From Pseudomonadota bacterium (GTDB taxonomy: Bacteria > Pseudomonadota > Alphaproteobacteria > Rhizobiales > Xanthobacteraceae): DNA of 64,000 bases. Within the stretch, counting starts at the first letter, position 1; every line of letters begins with the position of its first letter. A model generated the notes under the pieces. The model made no database searches. It was given only the letters and a program-made list of their open reading frames with translations, and was not told the origin of the DNA. Location: contig JAEXYA010000017.1 in NCBI GenBank assembly GCA_023451825.1, forward strand, positions 1 through 64,000, in the 5' to 3' direction. A program made the position numbers and the translations under genes. Of the stretch, positions 42,998 through 50,858 are shown in pieces.

Positions 42998-43014
42998 ATT
43001 TTACATCGTTTAAC
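42998..43014 (+). promoter_or_regulatory. Tandem direct repeat box 2 (faces the HbpS-ADH genes)
   Basis: ATTTTAC-ATC-GTTTAAC, 10-bp period, lies 166 bases before the first forward gene and 16 bases before a TTGACA. It has the same consensus and orientation toward its gene as box 1. Confidence 0.55.
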
Positions 43015-43179
43015 GTTCGTCATGCGCGGCTTGACAGTAACGTCAGTGAGAAGACCGCACAGCCTCTCGGGTCATGAGACTTTCAACACTGCACCACGCA
43101 GTGGGTCTGTTTTTAATTTGCCGTCGTTTGTGCGGATCGCATTGGCGCAGCCGGCGCCCGGTTGAGAATGAGGGAGACC

Positions 43180-43626
43180 ATGCCGCGATCTTCGATGACA
43201 CTCTCGCTTTCGGACGCCAAACAAATGCTCGAGGCTGGCGAAGCCAAGGCCGCGCATTTCGGCGTGGCCTACAACATCGCCGTGGTCGATGCCGGCGGCG
43301 CGCTGGTGGCCTTCTCCCGGCAGGACGGAGCCTTGATCGGCAGCATTGAACTCGCCATCGGCAAGGCGACGACAGCTCGCATCTTCGACAAGAGCACCTC
43401 GGACCTTGCGGAAATGGCGCAGCCCGGTGCGCCGCTTTACGGCATCCAGCAAACCAATCACGGCAACGTGGTGATCTTCGGTGGCGGTCTGCCAATCACG
43501 ATCGGCTCCGTCATTGTCGGCGCCGTTGGTGCCAGCGCAGGAACCGTCGATCAGGATATTGCCGTTGCGGAAGCAGCCGCTGCGGCGCTCAGCGAAGCCC
43601 GACAAACAGGAAAGGTACGGACATGA
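43180..43626 (+). CDS. HbpS/GlcG-like heme-binding-family protein
   Basis: The 148-residue protein begins 'LSLSDAKQMLEAGEAKAAHFGVAYNIAVVDAGGALVAFSRQDGALIGSIELAIGKATTA', the GlcG/HbpS fold, with 'GGLPITIGSVIVGAVGASAGTVDQDIAVAEAAAAAL' later. Family members bind heme or cobalamin or are helper subunits in glycolate/aldehyde metabolism; the function here is unknown. ATG 43180 is preferred because AGGGAG lies just upstream; ATG 43168 is an alternative. It overlaps the ADH gene by 4 bases (ATGA) and is first of a forward gene run. Confidence 0.82.
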   Translation: MPRSSMTLSLSDAKQMLEAGEAKAAHFGVAYNIAVVDAGGALVAFSRQDGALIGSIELAIGKATTARIFDKSTSDLAEMAQPGAPLYGIQQTNHGNVVIFGGGLPITIGSVIVGAVGASAGTVDQDIAVAEAAAAALSEARQTGKVRT

Positions 43627-44678
43627 AAGCCGCTCGCATCCTTCAATATAAGAAACCGCTCGTCCTTGAGGACATCCCGACGCCCGACATCCAGCCGGAT
43701 GAAGTCCTCGTCAAAGTGGCGGCATGCGGAATGTGCCGCTCCGATGTCTTGCTCGTCGATGGATTTTTCCAAGGTTATGCCGACATCCCACCGCCGGTCA
43801 TCCCCGGCCACGAGATCACAGGTACTCTACAGAAGATCGGCAGCGTCGTGCCCAAGGCGGCCGGATTGCAGGAGGGTGACCACGTGGTGGTTTCACCAGG
43901 CTGGGGCGATGGCGTGTGCCGCCATTGCCAGGTCGGCAATACGCATATCTGCCCGAATGTGCGCTGGCCGGGCTTCGGCACTTACGGCGGCTTCGGCGAA
44001 TATATCCCCGTCCCTGCACGCTATGTCATTAAGGTGCCGAAGCACCTGAAATTTGAGCAGCTCGCTCCGCTGACCGACGCCGGACTGACACCCTATCGCG
44101 GACTCAAGAAGATCCGTGACGCTGGCGGCCTCGGCCCCGATCGGGTCATCGGCGTCTTCGGCGTCGGCGGCCTCGGCGCCTATGCCGTGCAATATGCCAA
44201 GCTGCTCGGTGCCGGCGCTCCCGTCGTCGCATTCGCACGCAATCCGGAAAAGCTTGCGATCGCAAAGAAATATGGCGCGGATCACGTCATCGATATCAAG
44301 AACAAGTCGGCCGCCGATATCGGCAAGGAATTGAAGACCGCCACAGGACAGAACAAGCTCGACGCGATCATCGACTGCGTCGGCGCGCCGGAAATGATGC
44401 AGATCGGATTTTCTCTGCTTGCAATCAGCGGTCACTATGCCGATGTCGGCTTCGTCGGCGATCGGATCGATGTACCCCTCTTCCCGCGCGTTTCGGGCGA
44501 GCAGACCTTCCACGGATCGTTCTGGGGCAATAATGCAGACCTCAGCGAGGTCCTTGCACTCGCCGCGGAAGGCAAGATTCAGCACACGATCACGACCATC
44601 CGCTTCGACCAGATCAACGAGTATCTCGATCTGCAGCGCGACAACAAGGTGGTGGGACGCGCCGTGCTGACATTCTGA
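43623..44678 (+). CDS. Zinc-type alcohol dehydrogenase (MDR family)
   Basis: This NAD(P)-dependent medium-chain dehydrogenase (351 aa) oxidises alcohols. Catalytic zinc ligands are C38 ('CGMCRSD') and H63-E64 ('PGHE'); the Rossmann fold is 'VIGVFGVGGLGAYAVQYAKLLGAGAPVVAFARNPEKL'. The structural zinc loop is unusual: 'GDGVCRHCQVGNTHIC' has three cysteines, with Asp where the first Cys normally stands. It is translationally coupled to the HbpS-like gene. With the aldehyde dehydrogenase downstream it could oxidise an alcohol to an acid. Confidence 0.9.
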   Translation: MKAARILQYKKPLVLEDIPTPDIQPDEVLVKVAACGMCRSDVLLVDGFFQGYADIPPPVIPGHEITGTLQKIGSVVPKAAGLQEGDHVVVSPGWGDGVCRHCQVGNTHICPNVRWPGFGTYGGFGEYIPVPARYVIKVPKHLKFEQLAPLTDAGLTPYRGLKKIRDAGGLGPDRVIGVFGVGGLGAYAVQYAKLLGAGAPVVAFARNPEKLAIAKKYGADHVIDIKNKSAADIGKELKTATGQNKLDAIIDCVGAPEMMQIGFSLLAISGHYADVGFVGDRIDVPLFPRVSGEQTFHGSFWGNNADLSEVLALAAEGKIQHTITTIRFDQINEYLDLQRDNKVVGRAVLTF

Positions 44679-44737
44679 CAGCATCGGGACGCTCCGCTGA
44701 CCGTGAGGTTCGACATCATCATTCAAAGGAGACTATC

Positions 44738-45421
44738 GTGACGCAACATGTCCTGTTCATCGTGACCAACGCCGCCGTAATCGGTCCGCACAGCCGCAAG
44801 ACCGGCTTCTTTTTCGCCGAAGTTGCCCACCCATTCGATGTCCTCGACAACGCCGGGATTGCCATCGAGTTCGCTTCACCCGCGGGTGGATGGACGCCCC
44901 ATGACGCATATGACGAGAAAGATCCTGCCCAGAAGGCATTTCTGGAGAGCAAGGCTTTCCGCCGGCTGAACCACAGCCGCAAACTGTCCGAAGTGGACGC
45001 CGCCGACTATGACGCCATTCTGGTGCCAGGCGGACTTGGGCCTATGGTCGATATCGCGCGCAATGCGGATGTCCAAAGGGCCATCGTACGGGCCTGGAGC
45101 ACCGGCAAGCTTGTCACCGCCGTCTGCCATGGGCCATGCTCACTGCTCGGCGTTGATCTCGGCGATGGCGTGCCGTTCGTGCGCGGCAAGAAGCTCACCG
45201 CCTTCTCCAAGAAGGAAGAGTTCGACTACGCACGCGATGACGTGGCTTACGAACTCGAGGACGCACTCAGAGCTGAGGGAGCTGACTATTCCTCCACCGA
45301 CAACTGGCAGCCGAAAGTCGTGGTCGATGGCCGCCTCATCACCGGCCAGAACCCCGCCTCGGCGGGACCACTGGCGAAAGAGCTGCTCGCTGCTCTCAAG
45401 CGGACTGCGTCGCCAGCTTGA
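44738..45421 (+). CDS. DJ-1/PfpI family protein (class I glutamine amidotransferase-like)
   Basis: This 227-residue protein has a nucleophile elbow 'LVTAVCHGPCSLLGV' (Cys130-His131) and 'YDAILVPGGLGPMVDIARNADVQ', typical of the Hsp31/HchA-like branch of DJ-1/PfpI. Family members degrade methylglyoxal (glyoxalase III) or act on damaged amino groups. In an operon with alcohol and aldehyde dehydrogenases, a role in reactive-aldehyde handling is plausible but inferred. GGAG lies before the ATG. Confidence 0.87.
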   Translation: MTQHVLFIVTNAAVIGPHSRKTGFFFAEVAHPFDVLDNAGIAIEFASPAGGWTPHDAYDEKDPAQKAFLESKAFRRLNHSRKLSEVDAADYDAILVPGGLGPMVDIARNADVQRAIVRAWSTGKLVTAVCHGPCSLLGVDLGDGVPFVRGKKLTAFSKKEEFDYARDDVAYELEDALRAEGADYSSTDNWQPKVVVDGRLITGQNPASAGPLAKELLAALKRTASPA

Positions 45422-45441
45422 ATCGAGCAAACATCGGTGAC

Positions 45442-45470
45442 GACGGCGCCGGACGCGCCGTCATTGCTTT
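45442..45470 (+). terminator. Possible terminator or internal hairpin after the DJ-1 gene
   Basis: A perfect 8-bp stem GACGGCGC / GCGCCGTC closes on a 5-nt loop and is followed by ATTGCTTT. The T-tract is short, so termination may be partial. Confidence 0.45.
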
Positions 45471-45521
45471 GGATCGACTAAACATCGCCAACCATATGCC
45501 CTTTGCAGCGGGAGACCTTGT

Positions 45522-45821
45522 ATGACGACTTCACCGTCAAAGATCACGGCTACCCTGACCGCTCGCCCAGGCAAGGCCGAAGCTTTGCGAGCACTGCTTA
45601 TAGATATGGCACCACATTGCCGGGCCGAACCCGGCAATCTTCGATGGGATATCTGGAGCGATCCGGCCACCGAAGGGCGTTACGTGCTCGATGAGCTCTA
45701 CCGCGACGCCAACGCTGTGGAAGCACATCGCAACTCACCACACTACCAGAATTATCTGACCGCAGTCCCCGCGCTGGCCGATCGCACCGCGCTGGTGCTC
45801 GAACCGCTGGATATCGCTTAG
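45522..45821 (+). CDS. Antibiotic-biosynthesis-monooxygenase-fold protein (YgiN-like)
   Basis: The 99-residue ferredoxin-like dimer-fold protein has 'ITATLTARPGKAEALRALLIDMAPHCRAEPGNLRWDIWSDPATEGRYVLDELYRDANAVEAHRNSPHYQNYLTAVPAL', the ABM domain. Members include quinol monooxygenases; here the substrate is unknown. It lies between the DJ-1 and aldehyde dehydrogenase genes on the same strand. Confidence 0.87.
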   Translation: MTTSPSKITATLTARPGKAEALRALLIDMAPHCRAEPGNLRWDIWSDPATEGRYVLDELYRDANAVEAHRNSPHYQNYLTAVPALADRTALVLEPLDIA

Positions 45822-45876
45822 CGAAGCCGCTTCATGCCAGCCCACCGCCCCGCCGCGCGATCCTTTGAAAGAGACG

Positions 45877-47259
45877 ATGATGATTCATGTTGTGCAGGCC
45901 TTCGACCGCACGCCGATTGCGGAGATACCGACCGACGACGCGGCGGCACTCGAAACAAAGCTGACCACGGCGTATGCTCTTTTCCAGACTCGTTCCGCTT
46001 GGCTGCAACCGCACGATCGGATAGCGGTTCTTCACAGGCTCGCTGACCTGGTCGCCGCAGAGCGCGAGAGCTTCGCGACCCTGATCGCACGCGAAGGCGG
46101 AAAGCCATATATCGATGCATTGGTCGAAACAGACCGTGCGATCGACGGCATCAGAAATGCGGCGGACCTTCTGCGCACACGGGGCGGCACAGAAATTCCC
46201 ATGGGCCTGACCAGGGCCAGCGAGAACCGGCGTGCCTGGACCATCAAGGAGCCCATCGGGGTCGTGGCGGCCATATCGGCCTTCAATCACCCGCTCAACC
46301 TGGTTGTCCATCAGATCGCGCCGGCGATTGCGACCGGCTGCCCGATCATCGTCAAGCCGGCGATGGCCACGCCGCTCTGCTGTCTCAGGCTTGTCGCGCT
46401 TGTCCAGCAGGCAGGTTGTCCGCCGGATTGGGTCCAGACCCTCATCCCTGAGAATCGCGCGCTGTCGGAGGCGCTCGCAACCGATCCCCGGATCGCCTTT
46501 CTGAGCTTCATCGGATCGGCTGCCGTCGGCTGGCGATTGCGGTCCTTGCTGGCGCCCGGGACAAGATGCGCCCTCGAACATGGCGGCGTTGCACCCGTGA
46601 TCATTGATGGCGGCACCGACCTTGATGCGATCGTCACACCCCTCGCCAAGGGCGGCTACTACCACGCCGGCCAAGTCTGCGTGTCCGTGCAGAGGATCTT
46701 TGTGCAGACGGCCATGAAGCAGGCGTTCATCGACCGCTTTGCCGCGCGGGTCCAGGAATTGCGCGTCGGAGATCCGGTTCTTGCCGATACCGAGGTTGGT
46801 CCGCTGATTACGCCGGACGAAGCGGACCGGGTCGAAGCGTGGATCAGCGAAGCCATCCAGGCCGGGGCGCAACTGATCGGCGGCGAGCGCCTGAGCCAAA
46901 CGACCCTCCGGCCTGCGATCATCGTCGAACCGCCGAGCACGGCAAAGGTCTCGGCGCACGAGATATTCGGACCGGTGACCTGCGTCTACGGTTATGACGA
47001 CATCGACGACGCCATCGCGGCGGCAAACGCGCTGCCTGTCGCCTTTCAAGCCAGCATTTTCACCCGCGACCTCGACATCGCTTTCCGGACAGCCGAACGG
47101 CTCGATGCATCCGCCGTGATGGTGAACGATCACACCGCGTTCCGCACCGACTGGATGCCGTTTGCTGGTCGTCGCACATCCGGTTACGGCATCGGCGGCA
47201 TTCCATATACGGCCGCCGAGATGACTGCAGAAAAGATGATCGTCTTCAAGCACGGTTGA
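45877..47259 (+). CDS. Aldehyde dehydrogenase family protein
   Basis: This 460-residue NAD(P)-dependent enzyme has the conserved Asn loop 'ISAFNHPLNLVVHQI', cofactor Lys in 'IIVKPA', 'LSFIGSAAVG', the general-base Glu in 'CALEHGG' and the nucleophile Cys in 'HAGQVCVSVQR'. The usual ELGGK is here EHGGV, a variant seen in some branches. It would oxidise an aldehyde to an acid. ATG 45877 is chosen; TTG 45865 is possible. It closes the forward run that starts at 43180 and converges on the cytochrome gene. Confidence 0.9.
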   Translation: MMIHVVQAFDRTPIAEIPTDDAAALETKLTTAYALFQTRSAWLQPHDRIAVLHRLADLVAAERESFATLIAREGGKPYIDALVETDRAIDGIRNAADLLRTRGGTEIPMGLTRASENRRAWTIKEPIGVVAAISAFNHPLNLVVHQIAPAIATGCPIIVKPAMATPLCCLRLVALVQQAGCPPDWVQTLIPENRALSEALATDPRIAFLSFIGSAAVGWRLRSLLAPGTRCALEHGGVAPVIIDGGTDLDAIVTPLAKGGYYHAGQVCVSVQRIFVQTAMKQAFIDRFAARVQELRVGDPVLADTEVGPLITPDEADRVEAWISEAIQAGAQLIGGERLSQTTLRPAIIVEPPSTAKVSAHEIFGPVTCVYGYDDIDDAIAAANALPVAFQASIFTRDLDIAFRTAERLDASAVMVNDHTAFRTDWMPFAGRRTSGYGIGGIPYTAAEMTAEKMIVFKHG

Positions 47260-47282
47260 GACCGCTCACCGCGGACCTATCG

Positions 47283-47912
47283 TCAGTTCGGACAGGGCTG
47301 TCCGGCTGCTCCCCACATCGCCATATCCTTGACGTGCTGTTCGAACGACCCCGGAGGCGTCGAGCGTCCTGCGCCGGGTTGCCACGCCCGTGGGATAAAC
47401 CCACTCAACGATTCGTCGTGCCGCAAATGCTCGAGCAGCGCAACGGCATCGCGGCCGCCATTGCGCGCAGGGTTCTTCAACTGCGCACAGATTTCAGCCC
47501 CGCTCTTGCCGTACCAGATGAAATCGACCGGAGCCAATTGCCAGTCGATCCCCGCACGCAGCGGCGCTGGCGCAGGATCGTTCGGCTGCGTCGAGGTCAT
47601 ATGGCAGGTCGAGCAGCGCAGCGTCTCGGCTCCGATCCGGCTCATTCCGGCATGGATGTACATGCCGTGATTTCGATCCTTTCCCTCTCCCGTCGGCGTC
47701 CAGATCGGTATCGCTTTCGCGTCGACATGACAGTTGGCGCATCGCGGATGCGTCACCACGGCTTCAATTCTCTTCCAGGCCTTCAATCCCTCGGATCGAT
47801 TGACGCTTCCCGGCGGCAAAGCATCTTTGGCCGGCACTTTTGCCGCGACAATTCCGGTGATTGTCGCGACTGACGAAACAACGACGGCAAGCGCCACGAC
47901 GGTTCGCTTCAT
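47283..47912 (-). CDS. Diheme c-type cytochrome
   Basis: This 209-residue periplasmic protein has a signal peptide ('VVALAVVVSSVATITGIVAA') and two heme attachment sites, CANCH (58-62) and CSTCH (100-104). Candidate Met ligands follow. It lies 8 bases after the molybdenum hydroxylase large-subunit gene on the same strand, and most likely takes electrons from that enzyme in the periplasm. It is not like the usual small cytochrome c classes, so its fold is uncertain. Confidence 0.85.
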   Translation of the reverse strand: MKRTVVALAVVVSSVATITGIVAAKVPAKDALPPGSVNRSEGLKAWKRIEAVVTHPRCANCHVDAKAIPIWTPTGEGKDRNHGMYIHAGMSRIGAETLRCSTCHMTSTQPNDPAPAPLRAGIDWQLAPVDFIWYGKSGAEICAQLKNPARNGGRDAVALLEHLRHDESLSGFIPRAWQPGAGRSTPPGSFEQHVKDMAMWGAAGQPCPN

Positions 47913-47920
47913 GACCACCC

Positions 47921-50176
47921 TCACACGAAATCGATGAATTTGTTGAAGGGCATCTCGCGGATACGCTGTCCCGTGGCCGCGAATATGGCATTGGCCAAGG
48001 CCGGCGCCGCGGGCGGCACCGGCGGTTCGCCGACGCCTCTCACCTTTGGATCATTCTCCAAGCCTCGCACCTCGATGACCGGGCACTGATACAGCCGCAT
48101 CGCTTCGTGGTGATTGAAATTGGTTTGCTGAACCGCTCCCTTGGAGTAGGTCAACTCGCAATTCATCGCGTGGCCCAGTCCCCACACTACGCCGCCCTGG
48201 ACCTGGTTCTCGAAATTGACCGGATCCATGACCTTTCCGACATCGACGGCAACCCAGACCTTATCAATCCGTATGCCGCCGCTTGTCATCGTCACCTCGA
48301 CAACTTCTGCAGTCGGTGTGCCGAACGATTCGACGAAAGCAACGCCACGTCCTCGACCGTTGCCGAGCGGCCCTTTCCAGTTGGACATTTCACCAACGGC
48401 TTCAAGCACCTTCCGATAGGTTGGAACGGTGCACATCTCGATGCGCGCCTTTAGCGGATCAAGACCTGCTGCATGGATCAACTCGTCGAGAAAACTTTCA
48501 GTGAAGAAGCCGGCGGTCGATGCGCCAACCGACCGCCAAGTCGTGCTGGGCGAGAGGCCTCGGGCCTCGTAGCTCGTCGATCGAAAATGCGGGATGTCAT
48601 AGTAGACGTTCCACAGGCAGGCGCCGAGCTGACCATCGGGCTCCTTCGTCGGCGCCCCCATGCGCTCCAGCAAGCCCTTGAAGGGCGCGGTCGATGCAGA
48701 GGAGAGCTCTGCAGCGACGATCTTCCCCTTTTCGACAACGCCTTTGTGCCGGGCCAAGGAAATCTGCCGTGGAATGTCCTGAAGAAAGTCTTCCTCCCGC
48801 GAAAAGGTCAGCTTAATCGGCGTCCCACGCATCTGATTGGCAATCTCTGCGAGGATCCCGATATTCTCAAATTCAAGACGATGTCCAAAACTTCCGCCGG
48901 TCCATTGATTGTGGAATTTCACCTGCTCTGGCTTAAGGCCGATGGCCGCGGCCGCGATCGACTGCACGGCCTGAGGACTCTGGTGCCCGACCCAGATCTC
49001 CATGCCATCGCCAGACACGACGGCGACGCCGTTGAGAGGCTCCAATGGCTGATGCGCGACATAGGGCGCGCGATACTCGGCCTCAACAACCTTGCCTTGC
49101 TTCAGAGCCGTATCCACGTCTCCGACGTTGCGCCACTCTTTTCCTATGAACTCAGGCTTGAAAGAAGCTTCTAGGATTTTCCAATGCCCCGCCTGCTCGG
49201 CAGGATACTTTGACGGTGTCCATTTACATTCGATCGCTGCGACAGCGCGCATCGCGTACCAGCTATTCGTCGCCACGACGGCAACGCCGTTTTTGACTTT
49301 CAGTATCTTGCGGACGCCCGGCATCGCGCGCGCCTTGCGCGCGTCATAAGATAGCAGCGGCTGCCCCTTGTTCGGATTCAGTTTGACCGAGGCGTACATC
49401 ATTCCATCGAGCTGTAGATCGATGCCGAACTTCAACTCACCCAGCGCTTTTGCCCGGACATCGAGTCGGGTCATCGGCTTTCCCAGTAACCGCCATGTCG
49501 ACGGATCGCGGAGCTGGACATTCAGGACTGGTGGAATGCTGGCGGCCTCCGCCGACAGATCGACATAAGGAATTCTGGTCCCGTCCGGCAAAATCACATG
49601 ACCGGACTGGGTGCGGATATCCGCGACAGCGACGCCGGAGCGTTTGGCCGCTGCAGCCTTCAACGTCTCGCGTGCCACGGCACCAGCGACGCGAAGCTTT
49701 TCATAAGTGTCAGGTACCGTGCTGGATCCGCCGGTCATTTGCAGGCCGGATTTCCTGAGGCTTTCATACACGGCTGCACGTGCCTGTTCGGCCGCGGGAC
49801 TATGATCGGCCGCCACGAACGGCGCCAATTCGTCTGCGAAGCCAGTGTTGAAGTAGGCAGGACTCGGACCCGCAAATCGCACGTCGAACTGACCGAGATC
49901 GAGGTCCATCTCCTCGGCGATCATGATCGGCTGAACTGATCCGACGCCCTGTCCGATATCGGCATGCTGGGCTATGAGTGTAATCCGCTCTGGACTGATC
50001 TCCACCCACGGATTGAACGATGCAGATCTTGGTCCGAGCCCAATGGCCAGGGGATTTGTGTCACCGGGCCGAAAGGCGTCCGCAGCGTTGCCGTAGGTGC
50101 CGAACGCAATGCCGCTCGCGGTTGCGGCAGCTCCTGCGATGAATGCGCGGCGCGATAGGCCATGAAGTGCCATCAT
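47921..50176 (-). CDS. Molybdenum hydroxylase large subunit (iorB type, Tat-exported)
   Basis: This 751-residue molybdopterin-cytosine-dinucleotide enzyme belongs to the isoquinoline 1-oxidoreductase beta-like branch of the xanthine oxidase family. A twin-arginine signal 'LSRRAFIAGAAATASG' directs it to the periplasm. Mo-cofactor segments include 'QWTGGSFGHRLEFENI' and 'VGASTAGFFTESFLDELIHAAGLDPL'. The expected catalytic Glu lies in 'GVGEPPVPPAAPALANAI'. It would hydroxylate an N-heterocycle or aldehyde. ATG 50176 lies one base after the small-subunit stop; a second ATG is at 50173. There is no FAD subunit, as expected for this branch. Confidence 0.92.
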   Translation of the reverse strand: MMALHGLSRRAFIAGAAATASGIAFGTYGNAADAFRPGDTNPLAIGLGPRSASFNPWVEISPERITLIAQHADIGQGVGSVQPIMIAEEMDLDLGQFDVRFAGPSPAYFNTGFADELAPFVAADHSPAAEQARAAVYESLRKSGLQMTGGSSTVPDTYEKLRVAGAVARETLKAAAAKRSGVAVADIRTQSGHVILPDGTRIPYVDLSAEAASIPPVLNVQLRDPSTWRLLGKPMTRLDVRAKALGELKFGIDLQLDGMMYASVKLNPNKGQPLLSYDARKARAMPGVRKILKVKNGVAVVATNSWYAMRAVAAIECKWTPSKYPAEQAGHWKILEASFKPEFIGKEWRNVGDVDTALKQGKVVEAEYRAPYVAHQPLEPLNGVAVVSGDGMEIWVGHQSPQAVQSIAAAAIGLKPEQVKFHNQWTGGSFGHRLEFENIGILAEIANQMRGTPIKLTFSREEDFLQDIPRQISLARHKGVVEKGKIVAAELSSASTAPFKGLLERMGAPTKEPDGQLGACLWNVYYDIPHFRSTSYEARGLSPSTTWRSVGASTAGFFTESFLDELIHAAGLDPLKARIEMCTVPTYRKVLEAVGEMSNWKGPLGNGRGRGVAFVESFGTPTAEVVEVTMTSGGIRIDKVWVAVDVGKVMDPVNFENQVQGGVVWGLGHAMNCELTYSKGAVQQTNFNHHEAMRLYQCPVIEVRGLENDPKVRGVGEPPVPPAAPALANAIFAATGQRIREMPFNKFIDFV

Positions 50177-50177
50177 G

Positions 50178-50639
50178 TCACTTCTCCGCCATCTTGCTGG
50201 CCGCGGCATGGATCGCCGCACGGATACGCGGATACGTCCCGCAACGACATAAATTACCGGACATGACCTCGTCGATCTGCGTGTCGGTCGGCTTGGGTAT
50301 CAGCGCGAGCAGCGAGATCGCTTGCATGATCTGGCCGGTCTGGCAGTAGCCGCATTGCGGCACCTGATGCTCGATCCATGCCTGCACGACCGGATGCGTT
50401 TCCTTGGCGATGACACCTTCCAGCGTCACAACCGACTTACCGGTGGAATCTCCGACCCGCGCCTGGCAGGACCGCACCGCATGTCCATCGATATGAACAG
50501 TACACGCGCCGCATTGCGCCACACCGCAACCGAATTTTGGACTTGTCAGACCCAGTTCATCACGCAGCGCCCAAAGCAACGGCATTGTCGGATCAACATC
50601 GACCTTTGACGTCGTCCCATTGACCGTGAGTTCGATCAT
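50178..50639 (-). CDS. Molybdenum hydroxylase 2Fe-2S subunit (iorA type)
   Basis: This 153-residue iron-sulfur subunit has the plant-ferredoxin-type cluster at C38, C43, C46 and C58 ('FGCGVAQCGACTVHIDGHAVRSC') and the second cluster at C96, C99, C131 and C133 ('QCGYCQTGQ ... NLCRCGTYPRIRAAI'). It has no signal of its own, so it presumably leaves the cell with the Tat-exported large subunit. GGGAGG precedes the ATG at 50639. It is first of iorA-iorB-cytochrome. Regulator 1 lies upstream in the same direction, 219 bases away. Confidence 0.94.
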   Translation of the reverse strand: MIELTVNGTTSKVDVDPTMPLLWALRDELGLTSPKFGCGVAQCGACTVHIDGHAVRSCQARVGDSTGKSVVTLEGVIAKETHPVVQAWIEHQVPQCGYCQTGQIMQAISLLALIPKPTDTQIDEVMSGNLCRCGTYPRIRAAIHAAASKMAEK

Positions 50640-50679
50640 GCGTGTTCCTCCCTCTGGGGACCAGTCGCGCATCGTCCGC

Positions 50680-50702
50680 GCGCATCCGACGGACGGATGC
50701 GC
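50680..50702. promoter_or_regulatory. 9-bp inverted repeat in the iorA promoter/leader
   Basis: GCGCATCCG (50680-50688) and CGGATGCGC (50694-50702) are perfect arms around 5 bases, 41 bases upstream of the iorA ATG. No T-run follows on the minus strand, so an operator or leader hairpin is more likely than a terminator. Confidence 0.45.
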
Positions 50703-50772
50703 TACTGATCTATGTGCCGTCGAATTTCCGAAGCTTGGGAGAAACAGTACAGCAACGCGCTGCGATAGAACG

Positions 50773-50789
50773 GTTAAAAGGTGTTAAGC
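50773..50789 (-). promoter_or_regulatory. Tandem direct repeat box 3 (faces iorAB)
   Basis: On the minus strand it reads GCTTAAC-ACC-TTTTAAC, 10-bp period, 134 bases before the iorA ATG and 70 bases after the end of regulator 1. It matches NYTTWAC-N3-NYTTWAC in the same orientation as boxes 1 and 2. Confidence 0.55.
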
Positions 50790-50858
50790 GCCTTACGTGC
50801 GCAGCTACAGGCAACCGCGTTCATGCGTGACGATGACGCTTCAGGTTTCTCGTGACAA

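Larger units (their letters stand above)
42852..43179. promoter_or_regulatory. Divergent promoter region with two tandem repeat boxes
   Basis: This 328-base region between the hydrolase and HbpS-like genes holds no ORF of its own. It contains two NYTTWAC-N3-NYTTWAC boxes, one facing each gene (42933-42949 on the minus strand and 42998-43014 on the plus strand). TTGACA at 43031-43036, 16 bases after the second box, may be the -35 element of the forward genes; I see no clear -10. Confidence 0.5.
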
